Assembly: GCA_034096865.1 (NCBI GenBank)
Contig: JAWQFJ010001790.1
Coordinates: 285,634 to 349,633 of the forward strand
Direction: 5' to 3'
DNA: 64,000 nucleotides
Source: Theodoxus fluviatilis
Taxonomy: Eukaryota; Mollusca; Gastropoda; Cycloneritida; Neritidae
In this document: one piece after another, positions 28,020 through 39,996 of the stretch
Layout: the number at the start of each line of letters is the position of its first letter
Position numbering within the stretch: the stretch's first letter is position 1
The notes under the pieces: generated by a model
Told to the model about the DNA's origin: nothing
Databases searched by the model: none
The model's input: only the letters and a program-made list of their open reading frames with translations
Program-made: the position numbers and the translations under genes

Positions 28020-28339
28020 CTGATAATACCGTTATTGCGAATATTCTCAGGTTGTTTTCACCATCTTTCCCATCAATAGTTTTGGCGCAGCCTGAATAGT
28101 CATCAATACTATTGGCTCCATTACCGGCAACAGAAGAAATGATAATTTACGATTCAGAGTGCATGCAGACTTTACTCCACTGCATGGAACAGAAGAAATG
28201 TGTGACAGCCAAGATTCCTACTGTACAGTATCGAAGAGAAAAAATGATTGTCAATAGTGAGAGTCATGATTCATGTTGTACAGCATGGAACAGAGGAAAT
28301 GATCGCAGTTATGTAAGCAACTGAGGGAAATAATTATTC

Positions 28340-28432
28340 AGATATTAATGATCCAGATTTCTTCCTTCCCAGGGATTGAACCACGGCACTGCGCCTCGCA
28401 CATTATCAAGTGCCAAAGCTTGTATAAGGTGA
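28340..28432 (-). mobile_element. tRNA-like SINE fragment, copy in reverse orientation
   Basis: The - strand reads GTGCCGTGGTTCAATCCC (B box GGTTCAATCCC) then GAAGAAATCTGGATCATTAA, and matches 52185-52275 over about 85 bases. It lies about 100 bp before the TAAA array in front of the AGBL4 exon. Confidence 0.55.
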
Positions 28433-28532
28433 ACATCTATGAATACTATGCACCTTCTCCTCTCTGTGCTTATGTGTTTGTTGGTTCAATGTCGATGACG
28501 TGCCGAAAACTCCCCCGCCCCCCCAAAAAATT

Positions 28533-28950
<418 letters not shown>

Positions 28951-29037
28951 TTGTCCTAACAGGAGTTTCCTCAACTTTCCATCGTGTTTGCGAATCATTC
29001 AGAGTTCTCATTTAAGTTTGTTGTTGTGTCGTTGCAG

Positions 29038-29150
29038 GACGCTGGGCGGTTGCCTTGACGACCACTCTCACTGCTACACGCTGGAGGTTTCCTTCTACAG
29101 CTACCAGGCTTCTGCTACGGGCCAGGCCATGCCCTACACAGAGGAAGGCT
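29038..29150 (+). CDS. AGBL4: AGBL4 exon with catalytic Glu
   Basis: It is 113 bp. The acceptor is GTGTCGTTGCAG and the donor is GAAGGCT|GTATCC. It encodes TLGGCLDDHSHCYTLEVSFY then SYQASATGQAMPYTEEG, and the last base T joins AC of the next exon to give Tyr. The acceptor is less than 90 bp from the end of the large TAAA/TTAA array. Confidence 0.94.
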
Positions 29151-29443
29151 GTATCCTTGGCAACCAGACCCTTGAAACTTGTCGGAGTGAGAACCGAGCG
29201 GAAACTTGACAGATCGGAAGTGGACAATTGTTTTGGGCACGAATTATTTTACGCTTGAATCTCGTAAGCTTTCGTGTGCTGAACAGTGGGTTGTATGATT
29301 ATTTTGATTTCGTGAACAGCTTACGAGGGAAACACGTACACCTGCACACGCACACACGCACGCATACATACACATGCATGTGCGCACGGAAAAAGAATAT
29401 GTTGTGACGTCATTGTATGCTCATTTTCCGCCCCCCCTCCCCT

Positions 29444-29494
<51 letters not shown>

Positions 29495-32187
29495 TAGCTC
29501 CGTCGAGATCGAGACACACTCGCGAAGACAGAGTGATCTTTTCCTACTTCTAGGGAAACAATGGAACGTAGCTAACAAAATCTGTGAAAGACACGACTAT
29601 TTTTGGAGCAGAAAGTTTTTTGTTTCTACAATGGTGACCTCCTGCTGTGTGAAGAACTGCCACAATCAGCATGACAGAGAGAATGATCGACGTTTTTTTG
29701 TCGCACCGCGTGTTGCAACGCGAAAAGGCAAGGAAATGCTGGATCTCACAACTCAAAGGCGCCGTGAGTGGATCGCTCAACTGAACGTGAAGTCACTCAC
29801 TGCGTAAAAAGCTTCCTGACTTAGTTGGGCTTTGGTTCGAATTTGACACTTTTCCCGCTCCACTGTTCTGCACGAAGCAGGTCACGACACGGCATAATAC
29901 TTCCTTGTCCTAGGCTGAGACGTCTGTCCAGACTTGGATATACTAGGCCTGATGCAACGAAAACAGTTGACGGCTGTGTCCTTTTTATTTTATACAGTAG
30001 ACATTGCAATGCGCCACTTCTGCGTAGAACAATTTATGTCCAGCGAAAGTTGCTGTTGGAAACAAATAACTCTGTTTGAATCGCTGCTGTCCAGAAAGTG
30101 TAGTCGATGGTCAGGTTTTACCCTTTAGCTGTCGCAATACCGTATGCCTTCAAGAATGCCTGAAATCACTCTTCGAAGGGCTTTTGAGTCCTTCAGCTTT
30201 TGGTTTTCCATTTGCTAGATTTTCACTCTCTTGTTTCCTTATGTCGTCTTCCGTTCTGAACGAAAACGCGCGCATATACATATATATATACAAACATGCG
30301 CGCGCACACACACAGACACACACACAAGCACGCACGCACGCACACACACGCACGCACGCACACACACACAAGCACACACACACACAAGCACACAACACCC
30401 CATCCCCACCCCTACTCAACCTATCTACCCAACCACCCACCTACCCAAAGCAAGAGTGGAAATGAAGGTCCTTGACGAGGACAGACATGAAGCTGGGTCG
30501 AAACCTGGCACGGACCTTCCTGGACTACTACAAGTTGACTGGCTTCGTGTCCACCAAACCCAGCAGTTCCCTGGTGCCCAAACCTGGGCCCTACAGGTCA
30601 CGTGAGCGCCTGGCAGGAGAGCGCGTTGTGTCCGAACCCTCGGTTCTGCATCGCCAGCACCAACAGCAGCAGCCTGAAGACAGCAGGTACTACCTCAGGT
30701 GAGCTCGAACGAATGGAGGAATTAATGAATGAATGAATGAAGGAAGGAAGGAATGAATGAATGAATGAATGAATGAATGAATGAAGAAATGGGGTTTTAT
30801 GGCCTGTCGGCCTGCATAGGCTATGGAAGGCCATTGATCACGAAAATCACAAAAGCTTGTCAGAGAAGGAGCTAGTTCAGCTTAGATTTCCCTGGTAATT
30901 TGCCTTTTGCGCATCGCGCAGGTAGTCACAGAAGTGGGTCTTTTCTTAGCCCTAATCCACGGGGGGCAGTACAGTTTGAAATAGTCGCCATCGGCACTGC
31001 TGTCTTGGTGTTCTGTAAAAATATGGAAGGTTTTGTCGTCGTTATTAATGTCGCCGTCGCATTTCATTGTGTCACCATCGCTGACTTTATCCTCGTTATC
31101 TTCATCATCGCCGTCGTCTTTAACGTCGTTATCATCGTCGCCAGAGCAGCTATTGACGTAATCGTTGTCATGGTTCATTTCCTTGTTCTTGTCTGCAATA
31201 GCTGCCTTGCTGTAGGAGTTTGTTGTCTCAGAGTAACGCCTGTCATGTATTGTAAGGCTGGCAGATTGTTTGTCAAATATCTGCTGCTACGAGGAAGACT
31301 AACAGTTTGGTTTTTGACTCACATGCGAAGCAAAAGTGAGTCTATGTACTCACCCTTTTCGTCCGTCCGGGCGTCCGGGCGTCCGGGCGTCCGAAAACTT
31401 TAACGTTGGATTTTTCTCGTAGACTATTAAGTCTATCAATACCAAATGTGGCATGATGGCGTATCATGACAAGGCCTCAAAAAACATACATAGTGACTTG
31501 TCCTTGCTTCAAGGTCGCAGGGGCCATAAATGTTGTCTAAAAAACAGTCATTTTTCACATTTTCTCAATTTTCTCTGAAGTTTTTTAGATTGGATACCTG
31601 ACCTATATATGGTATATAGGGCAAAGTAATCCCTATCTTTTGTTACCAGTTTGGTTGACCTTGCTTCAAGGTCAAGGTCACAGGAGCTCTTCAAAGTTGG
31701 ATTGTATACATATTTTGAAGTGACCTTGACCCTGAACTATGGAAGATAACTGTTTCAAACTTAATAATTATGTGGGGCACATGTTATACTTTCATCATGA
31801 GACACATTTGGTCACATATCATCAAGGTCAAGGTCACTTTGACCCTTATGAAATGTGACCAAAATGGGGTAGTGAACCACTAAAAGTGACCATATCTCAT
31901 GGTAGAAAGTGCCAATAATCACCATTGTGCTTCCTATGTCTTGAATTAACAGCTATGTGTTGCATGACCTTGGATGATATTGACCTTGGGTCAAGGTCAC
32001 ATGTATTTTGATAGGAAAAATGTGTAAAGCATTTCTTAGTGTATGATGGCATTGGTAGGTTTAGTTGTTTGACCTTGACCTTGAAGGTCACCTGAAGGTC
32101 AAGGTCATATAAAGGTCAAGGTCAAGCATGTGAGTCGTATGGGCTTTGCCCTTCTTGTTGTTTTCATGGAATCACTGAAGTCGTGAG

Positions 32188-32246
<59 letters not shown>

Positions 32247-32330
32247 CTCTCTGTCTCTCTCTCTATCTCTCTATCTCTCTCTATCTCTCTGTCTTTTTTT
32301 CTCTCTGTCTTTTTTTTCTCTCTCTGCCTT

Positions 32331-32401
<71 letters not shown>

Positions 32402-33324
32402 GTCTCTGTCTTCGTTTCTGTCTCCGTTTCTGTCTCTGTCTCTCCCTCCCTTTCTGTCTCTGTCTCTCCCTCCCTTTCTGTCTCTGTCTCTCCCTCCCTT
32501 TCTGTCTCTGTCTCTCCCTCCCTTCCCCTCTCTCCCTCCCTTCCCCTCTCTTCCTCCCTTCACCTCTCTCCCTCCCTTTCCCTCTCTCCCTCCCTTTCCC
32601 TCTCTCCCTCCCTTCTCCTCTCTCCCTCTCCCCCCCCCCCCTCCCCTCTCCCTTTCCCTCTCTCCCTCCCTTTCCCTCTCTCCCTCCCTTCCCCTCTCTC
32701 CCTCCCTTCCCCTCTCTCTCCCTTCCCCTCTCTCCTCCCTTCCCCTCTCTCCCTCCCTTCCCCTCTCTCCCCCCTTTCCCTCTCTCCCTCCCTTCCCCTC
32801 TCTCCCTCCCTTTCCCCTCTCTCCCTCCCTTTCCCTCTCTCCCTCCCTTCCCCTCTCTCCCTCCCTTTCCCTCTCTCCCTCCCTTCCCCTCTCTCCCTCC
32901 CTTCCCCTCTCTCTCTCCCTTCCCCTCTCTCCCTCCCTTCCCTCTCTCCCTCCCTTCCCCTCTCTCCCTCCCTTCCCTCTCTCCCTCCCTTCCCCTCTCT
33001 CCCTCCCTTTCCCTCTCTCCCTCCCTTTCCCTCTCTCCCTCCCTTTCCCTCTCTCCCTCCCTTTCCCTCTCTCCCTCCCTTCCCCCTCTCTCCCTCCCTT
33101 CCCTCTCTCCCTTCCTTTCCCTCTCTCTCTCCCTTTCCCTCTCTCTCCCTCCCTTTCCCTCTCTCCCTCCCTTTCCCTCTCTCCCTCCCTTCCCCTCTCT
33201 CTCTCCCTTCCCCTCCCCCTCCCTTCCCCTCTCTCCCTCCCTTCCCCTCTCTTCCTCCGTCCCTCTATTCCTCCCTCCCTCCTCCCTCCCTCCCTCCCTC
33301 CCTCCTCCCTCCCCCCTCCCTCCC

Positions 33325-33406
<82 letters not shown>

Positions 33407-33445
33407 CGCGTGTGTGTGTGTGTGTGCGTGCGTGTGTGCGTGTGC

Positions 33446-33498
<53 letters not shown>

Positions 33499-33602
33499 CG
33501 AGTGTGTGTGTTTGTTTGTTCGGGGTGGGGGGCTGTGCGTCTTTGCGTCGAGATGCCCATGTGCACAATAAAGTGCTTTTAAGTGCGTAAATGAGTGGGG
33601 AA

Positions 33603-33641
<39 letters not shown>

Positions 33642-35431
33642 TGTCTGTCTGTCTCTCTGTCTGTGTCAGTGTCAGTGTACACATATATGTGTTTTTATTG
33701 CTTTAACACGCCAGTGAGCCTCATCCACTGGAAACTGGATCCGGTGATGCACCTCTGGCTGGAAGCCGCCGGGCTCTGGTTAGTTCCAGTCTGTTTGGAA
33801 TCTTGGATTTCTGTTGCAGGTGCCTTTGAAACTGTATGATGAGTGAAGTCGAACGTTTTTTGATTGTGCATATGACTCATTTTGTCTTAGGTCATGAACG
33901 CTTATGCTTTGATGATGTGGGCATGCTTACCGTGCATTTCTATCCTGAGACATGTATCCCTCTTTCCCCGAGTAGTGTTAAAAAAAACTTTTTGGGGGGT
34001 GAAATCTTGGCTTCTTTTTCAGCCAGGCTTAGTCAAGGGTAGAAGCAGTGGTTTTCTGGATCACTTTGCAAACGTGTACGAAATATGACAGTACATGTGC
34101 AATTATGGGCCACATTTTGAACAATGGTTGTCTACCGAAATCATGTAGGACGTATGAGCGAGATGCTGCCTGTTCTGAGATAGGTGCTCGAGTCACGACT
34201 ATATCGTTATTGTTTTGCAAATGTCTTTTGATTTCAGATGAAAAAATATATACCCAAGGCACATTTTCAGGTAGAAACTTCGTTTTCCCCGCCTTTCCTC
34301 TGTCGTATCGTTTGGGTGAACCCTCCTCCGCCCCACTTCCTTTCCAGTTTGAATTTCTTTGAGTGTCCCTTTGAAAATGTATCTGTTTGTTTTATTCTTC
34401 TTTAATATTTATATGACAAATAATATGGTGAAATAAAGTGTCTGTGCGGGCGCAGAATTTGACAAATTCTGAGTTTACAGCAGCAGTTGAAAGTGATGTG
34501 CACCGAGTCGAATCACCTGTTTCCGGCCTCATCAGTGAATGTTCATCTTGACAGCTCTAGCAGTGTGTAACGAGATACATGCATCATACAAACTTCCAGA
34601 TGACTGAGCCATCAGTATTGTTCGGTGTGGTTGCAGTTATTGACACTAGCGAGATATGTGAGAAAGTGTTTAGATGTAACATTATCTGTCAATCGCTTGT
34701 AACATTTTGTTTACATTCTCCATAACAAAAATGCATGCTTATGTCCCTGTTTGGATCTGAGAAAGTCTTCCAAGTCTTCTTCCTGTTAACTCACAACATT
34801 CACAACAGTAAACTTGTGTGAAATTTGGATCCAAGTGAAAACTGAACTTCATGTATTTAAAAGCTTATAATACAAGACTTAAGCTTTTAATCTCTTGTTG
34901 ATGACTTAACATTCCAGCTGTTATGTAAACCTACACTGTGCGTTTTAATGATGGGATTTACCTGTGTTTGATTTGTTATGTGAGGTGGTGAAGTTTTACT
35001 TTTTCCTGTTGGTTCTTTTGTTTTACTGTCTTTCTTGTTGATTGCGTTTGAAATTGGCGCCTTATGCTTCACTGTTGGAGCTCAGAAGCTTGAGTGAGTG
35101 AATGAGCATCGGAGGTTTATATATGGGTCTGTTTATGTATTTATTTATTCAATTTTACGTGAATGTTCATTTCTGATTGTTGGTTATTTTGTAATAAAAC
35201 ATGGAAAATGTTGCAAGATACGAGATCGTACAAGTGAATGTTTTTGCATGTCTTTGAAAGTGAGACGGATATACATGAATACGTCCTTTTTGTGACTGCC
35301 TGTCGGTGTCTCGGCAATGTCTCGTTCAGATCTCACTGTGTGTATACCAAAGCCATTCAGTGACACTGTTACGTGAACTAAGGCCCAGCAGAGTGAATTA
35401 TCTTATTTTCGAGTATCTTTTTTGTTTCTTG

Positions 35432-35487
<56 letters not shown>

Positions 35488-36472
35488 GTGTACATGCGCG
35501 TACGCGGGTGTGTGCGTATGTGTGTGTGTGCACATGCATGGTTAGGCCCATACACACTTGCGTGCCTGTATGTGCTTGAGTGCACTGAACAATATTGGAA
35601 GGATAGCTACACACACAGAAATGTTAAACTTTATTAAGGGAAGTTTATTCGCTAGCAACCAAGAGAGCTCAAAGATCATTTACAAACAGGAACAAAGAAA
35701 ACTGGAAACTCTCTGATAGATTTGTGTAGTGTTCATGAACCTCTATGTGAACCCTTCTTGCCGCACGTAGCAATCCTTAGTGAATTAAGCAGCTGTCTGC
35801 ATTTTCTCTGGCCATGTGACTTCCTTTGCCATCTCTTGTAATTTTGAAAGAAAAAAAAACTATCGCCAGAATTTGTTTGTGCCAATTACTTGCTGTAGCA
35901 ACGCCTTTGGAACCAAATTAAGTGAAGTTGTTGCTTTCAATCCATATTTGTAAAACTTTCATTCGATTAGCCGCTTTTGTTCGTGGGTATATCTCTGGCA
36001 GTACCGATGTTGATTATTAAAAAACACCATTTTTATCTCTGTAGCTCGGGTAGCGCTGGGTAAGACCTTGGGTGACATTGCTGTGAAGGGGTAAGACTGC
36101 AAGGAAAGGGGACTTTTCATGAATAATGGAATGGAATCTTGTTGAACGTCTGCCACCGTTAGCAGATCAGACCGCGTTTGAAATAGTTTTTACTCAATAA
36201 CTTTTGAAGAAGTCCTGGTCCAGTTAAGTGTTAACATTTGTCTGCCACATTTTCACGGTTCAGTTGTTACAGCTCCTTGGTATCACGGCACCCTATGGAG
36301 AACTCTGTGCTGATGAAGGCACGTTTCTGTGTGCAGGACGGAACGCATGGGTCGAGACGAGCGGACTGGAAGAAAGATCAGCTCTGAATACGCCATCAAC
36401 AACAGTAGCACTTTCTCTGAGGCGCCAACTAGCATCCGCATGCAGCTACGAGACCGAGACAACCGCCGCTAG
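29038..36472 (+). CDS. AGBL4: AGBL4 / cytosolic carboxypeptidase 6; last three exons
   Basis: CCP6 is a cytosolic M14 metallocarboxypeptidase that shortens polyglutamate side chains or tails on tubulin and some other proteins (family knowledge). Three exons join in frame: 29038-29150, 30485-30698 and 36337-36472. Together they encode TLGGCLDDHSHCYTLEVSFY, then MPYTEEG-Y joined to MKLGRNLARTFLDYYKL, then a basic, Gln-containing tail and a terminal exon. The Glu in YTLEVSF corresponds to the catalytic glutamate of the M14 family. Vertebrate CCP6 reads LGGLLDHTSYCYTLEVSFYS and YTEEAYMKLGRNVARTFLDY from memory, which separates it from other CCPs. The zinc ligands and N-domain are on exons I could not find in 1-29037, so the preceding intron may exceed 29 kb. 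The introns contain dispersed repeats and a 1.2 kb polypyrimidine tract. Confidence 0.92.
29443..29494. repeat. (CT)n(AT)n microsatellite
   Basis: CT run followed by about 13 AT units, in the AGBL4 intron. Confidence 0.9.
30270..30392. repeat. (AT)n and (CA)n/(GCAC)n microsatellite
   Basis: ATATAT then CACA and GCAC units up to about 90 bp before the weak acceptor of the AGBL4 exon at 30485. Confidence 0.9.
30485..30698 (+). CDS. AGBL4: AGBL4 exon, end of catalytic domain and tail
   Basis: It is 214 bp. After the split Tyr it encodes MKLGRNLARTFLDYYKL, then a linker rich in Ser/Pro/Arg, HRQHQQQQPEDS and YYLR. The acceptor is GAGGACAG with almost no pyrimidine tract immediately upstream, which is unusual. 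The donor is CTCAG|GTGAGC. An alternative donor GCAG|GTACTA lies at 30686. Confidence 0.9.
30723..30783. repeat. (GAAT)n microsatellite
   Basis: GAAT units with GGAA interruptions, directly followed by a GGCCT-family repeat. Confidence 0.9.
30786..30968 (+). repeat. GGCCT-family dispersed repeat
   Basis: GGGGTTTTATGGCCTGTCGG then CTATGGAAGGCCATTGATCA, running to CCTAATCCACGGGGGG. It directly follows a GAAT array (30723-30783), within the last AGBL4 intron. The core is shared with 51735-51945 and 58934-59080. Confidence 0.6.
31316..32159 (+). mobile_element. ~850 bp dispersed element with AGGTCA half-site arrays, copy 2
   Basis: It is collinear with 18734-19598 along its whole length, with the same GACTCACATGC start and GCATGTGAGTC...CTTCTTGTT end, scattered substitutions and a shorter CCGT block. 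It carries about 16 AGGTCA/TGACCT hexamers by my count. It sits in the last AGBL4 intron, directly before a 1.2 kb CT-rich tract. Both copies are preceded by TTTTT. Confidence 0.85.
32183..33640. repeat. 1.2 kb CT-rich polypyrimidine tract with GT tail
   Basis: Pure or nearly pure pyrimidine from 32183 to about 33390: CT, then CTCCCTCCCTTTCCCTCT-type units of about 17-19 bp. GT/GCGT dinucleotides follow to 33515, and a second GT array runs from 33604 to 33640. The 462-residue and 431-residue frames are repeat translations. Confidence 0.95.
33890..35430. other. AGBL4 intron stretch, nothing recognised
   Basis: Unique-looking A/T-rich intron sequence. An AATAAA at 34434 could be an internal polyadenylation signal but has no support. 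No exon is seen. Confidence 0.4.
35434..35535. repeat. (GT)n microsatellite
   Basis: GT with GCGC and TACATGCG interruptions, in the last AGBL4 intron. Confidence 0.9.
36337..36472 (+). CDS. AGBL4: AGBL4 probable terminal exon
   Basis: After the acceptor GTTTCTGTGTGCAG the frame set by the previous exon (CTC AG + G) reads RTERMGRDERTGRKISSEYA, INNSSTFSEAPTSIRMQLRD and RDNRR, then TAG at 36470-36472. Phase, a good acceptor and an in-frame stop support it. The CCP6 tail is not conserved, so homology does not confirm it. Confidence 0.65.
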
Positions 36473-38072
36473 CTCAACCCTTGTCTTGCCTCCACTACTT
36501 ACAGAATCATTCCAACTCCGTCCTCGGAAGTCACTGAATATCGTCATCCGTCCAAGTATTGTCCTGTGGCAAAAATCATATTGAACTCGACCATGTGCTC
36601 AATGGCAATGAATTTAGTTTTCCTTGAAGCTGTGCTGTACATGTGAAATTCCTCAGTGAAGATATTCCTTGTTTGATGTTGTGTTTTGTTTTGGTGAACA
36701 CAAACATGTTCCAGCACTGCGCATTTCACTGGTCAGTGGTAATCACTGAATTCGATGTTTTGAAACGATGGTATATTCGCTCAGGAGAATTGGTTTGTAA
36801 TGGACAGTTGTCATTTAAAATGTCAGGAATTGTAGAATTTCGTTCACAACATTATGGTTTTCCGAATTTCAATGCAGCATTTCATACATTGATTACCCCC
36901 CCCCCCCCCTTCCCTCTGTAGAAGAGAATGCCTGTTCTGTGTTTATGCGCTTGGGAGTCAACACTGCATGGGTCTACAAAGCACCATAACATTTTATAAG
37001 GGCGGTGTTCTTTTCGAGACAGTCACATCCATCATCATCATCTAACGAAGGCCTGATCACCCTCACTCATGGAGAAAGTTCCCACTCTCAGAAGGTGACG
37101 TTTCCTTTGAGAGATTTTAGTCAGTTCCTCCGCTGCAACCTCTTGCATTTTCGTCTGGCACTTGAAAAACATCTTGAAATCAGAACCTGTTGCCCAAGTT
37201 TTCCCAGCACCCCTGGAAAAGAACACCAGCGCAGAGACATGGCATGATTCCTCTATGATTCAGTGTCCACTTGTGCAGCAAACTTGTCATCTCAACAAGG
37301 TTTATCTTCAGATCATCCTCATTCAATGAAAATAATTTATTTCAGCGAGGCGAAGGACCTAGGCAAGACTTGCAATCAGGCCCTCAGTAGATGCCATGGA
37401 TTGCAGTCAAACTGTGATGATTAACTCTCCACATTATGTCAAATTATCATTTTCAGTCTCAATATAGGAATGAGTCACTGATGTGTTTCGGTCCTCTCCC
37501 CCAGCCCATTTTCTGTATCAACTTAAGCCAACAGAGCCATAAATGAAATGACACTGTGTAGATTTACAATTTCCACTTGAAGTTTTCCCCCTTTCCCCTA
37601 TCGTGAGACTGTCAACCGTTGGAGGCAACAGATAGCACCTAGAACCAACTGTACCCATGTGTAGAGAACTGGTTTTGTTGTTTTATCTTGTCCAAGTTCA
37701 TCGGGAAATCCCATGCTTGTGATACCGAGGTTGTTTTGCCTCTCCCCATACAGTCCCTGAAAATGGCAAGTCTACGAGTCATGAATTTCAGTGCAACAAA
37801 TGGGAATTAAAGCCCCGTGCGTTGATTACCATAGTATTATTGTGAATTAGTTTTTTTATGGAGAGGAGTACAGAGTGTGATAGATTGCAATTATACTTAA
37901 TTTACCTATTGTTTTAGTGAATTAAAGAAGTTTTGAAGTCGATCTTTGTATATAATTCACAATTTCATAATTGTATATTTTTTATACTTGTTAACGTTTT
38001 CATTGTAAACACATTTTCTTCACAAATATGATATCCTACAAAGTCAATGGAATAAAGTCATTTCCCCACCAC
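36473..38072 (+). other. AGBL4: probable AGBL4 3' UTR
   Basis: This is about 1.6 kb with no supportable coding frame and few microsatellites apart from a short C run (36896-36910). It ends near AATAAAG at 38051, with a T-rich, A/T-rich approach. The extent is inferred from the signal position only. Confidence 0.45.
38051..38056 (+). promoter_or_regulatory. candidate AGBL4 polyadenylation signal AATAAA
   Basis: GGAATAAAGTCATTTCC is the first canonical AATAAA downstream of the AGBL4 stop in a plausible context that I could find. The LINE relic begins about 300 bp further on. Confidence 0.45.
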
Positions 38073-38207
38073 AAGTGCCATATTTAATTTGTTGAGAAGT
38101 GGCAAGCTATGAAGATGTATGTTCAGGCCCTGATTTGTGGGCGCTGGGACCTAAGATTATCTGCAGTTTTATTCCAGGTTATTTTCAGTGTAATTCGTAT
38201 TCATCAC

Positions 38208-38275
38208 TGCCACCACCACCACCACCACCATCATCATCATCATCGCAACCGCCACCACCGCCGCCGCCGTCCTCA
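38208..38275. repeat. (CCA)n/(TCA)n/(CCG)n trinucleotide repeat
   Basis: About 20 imperfect CAC/ATC/CGC triplets just past the AGBL4 polyadenylation signal. Confidence 0.9.
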
Positions 38276-38344
38276 CTGTTTATATTGCGTCATTCCGAAA
38301 AGATTGCTCACAGCGCACATGAAAACATGACCTGTTCAAATGTG

Positions 38345-39563
38345 TAGGCCCTATGTCTTCGGATTTCTTCTGAAATCACTTGGAGGAGAGCACTTTCTCA
38401 AGGAATCCACAAGAGAGTTCCACACGACAAGACCAGCTGATGAAGAGTCTTCGGTTCATAAGACCTCTTGCTTGGGGTGTGCGGCCTCATAAGGGACATT
38501 GTTCTGCTAGCATTGTACTCTGTGGCAATATCTTTCAGATAAGAAGGAGCGGTGAAGTAGAAGCAAAAATGAGCAAAGACTCCCAGCTTGAATCTAACTC
38601 TGTGGCACCGGAAACCAGTGGAGAGCCTTGAGGACCGGGGTGATGCAGTCCGTTTTCTTTTCTTCGAAACCGCCCCGGTCGCTTCATTCTGAAGAGTCTG
38701 CAGTTACTTCAAAAGGTTTTGGCGTGCTTATGCAAGGAGGGCATTGCACTAGTCAAGCCATGTTAAAATTGTTGCTGATGCAAAGGTTTTGCAGTTGCTG
38801 AGTCATTAAATGCCTGGGCCTGGCTAAGTTCCTCAACTCACAGAAGCCAGTTTGCAGGATCCGAACAGTCTGCTGATGCCGCCAGGATCCAGCACCGCCC
38901 CCAAGTTCTTCACAGAGAGTGAAAGAGGGACCTTTATGATTTCCTCTAGATTTGCAGCGAGTCTCCATGCACGCGGACCCAGCAATGATACATGTACTTC
39001 AGTCTTTCAGTTTCAAAATGTTGGCTGACATTCATGACTGACATAGTGTCGCTGCAGATGGCAACATCATTAACAGAAACAAGAACATCTTCAGCCGTTG
39101 GTTGTAAGGACTTCAGCAACTGGCAGTCATTACCATACCAGTGATAGCTAATGATATGCTTTCCGATGTTGTCATTCAGGGAAGCAGTGTACATGTATGT
39201 GGTGAAAAAGACCGGACCAAGGATTGAGTTCTGGAAAAAAAACCTACAATGCAGCCCCGAGGGATCTGAGAAGTGAGACTGATTGGATTCCGTTTGGAAT
39301 GGGTCACTTAGATGTGATTTGAACCAATCAAGTGCAGAACTACCAATGCCTACACTGACTTATTGACACTCTAAAAGATGTGAGTGATATATAGTGTCAA
39401 AGGCGGCGCTCAGATCCAGTAGCGCCAGTAGCGACACCTCACCCCTGTCAGTAGCTTCCAGCATGTCGTTCGAGAGTCTAAGAAGAGCGGTGTCTGCGCC
39501 ATGACAAGGCCTGAATGCTGACTGAAATTCGTTGAACAGCTTGTATTTTCGATCGTTTTGCAT
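38345..39563 (-). mobile_element. broken non-LTR retrotransposon (CR1/L2-like) reverse transcriptase
   Basis: The - strand from 39563 reads FNEFQSAFRPCHGADTALLR then LLALLDLSAAFDT, a classic LINE RT segment. After a frame change it continues ILGPVFFTTYMYTASLND, IGKHIISYHWYGNDCQLL (catalytic YADD region, here YGND), a stretch resembling the thumb (ILQTGFCELRNLARPR), then WFPVPQS and VWNSLVDSLRKCSPPS near the end. At least two frameshifts and several stops interrupt it, so it is dead. It lies in the ~1.9 kb between the converging AGBL4 and RIC1 3' ends. Confidence 0.85.
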
Positions 39564-39996
39564 GATTCCCCTTCATCTTCAGTGTGATCTTCGGTCATGT
39601 CAGTGTTTTTGTTTTTCTTGTTTTTTAGTTTGTTCCTCTCCCCCCCTCATCCCTCTATAATGTCAGGGTTATCTGAAATTGTCTCTAATGCAATTCCATA
39701 TCTTCAGTTTGACCATAGGTCATCATCAGTGTGACCCCATATCTTCCTATATGATCCTAAATGAATGCGAAACCTTCCTAGTTTCAGACACTAATCTCAT
39801 CTTCTGATCAGCTCTGAAATGCTTGAAATTGCGATGGCACATTCATGACCACCAAATCCATTGCACCCAAGTCTCTGCAAAGGTGTGCCCAGCTTGCTCA
39901 TTGGAGCTCAGAGTATTTGGCCTGAAATCGTCCTACATATTCCGAGAAAGGGGTAGGAGATTGACAACATAGTCACTGGCTCACATGATAAAATAC

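Noticed and set aside
30882..31178. 98-residue acidic frame on the - strand (Asp-rich)
   Set aside because: It arises from a degenerate GTC/ATC triplet repeat in an AGBL4 intron and ends inside a GGCCT-family repeat.
32183..33571. 462-residue Ser/Leu/Pro frame and its antisense
   Set aside because: Translation of the CT-rich tract.
33713..33840. Possible extra AGBL4 exon (LIHWKLDPVMHLWLEAAGLW)
   Set aside because: No good acceptor, and the known exons 30698 and 36337 already join in phase. No CCP6 similarity.
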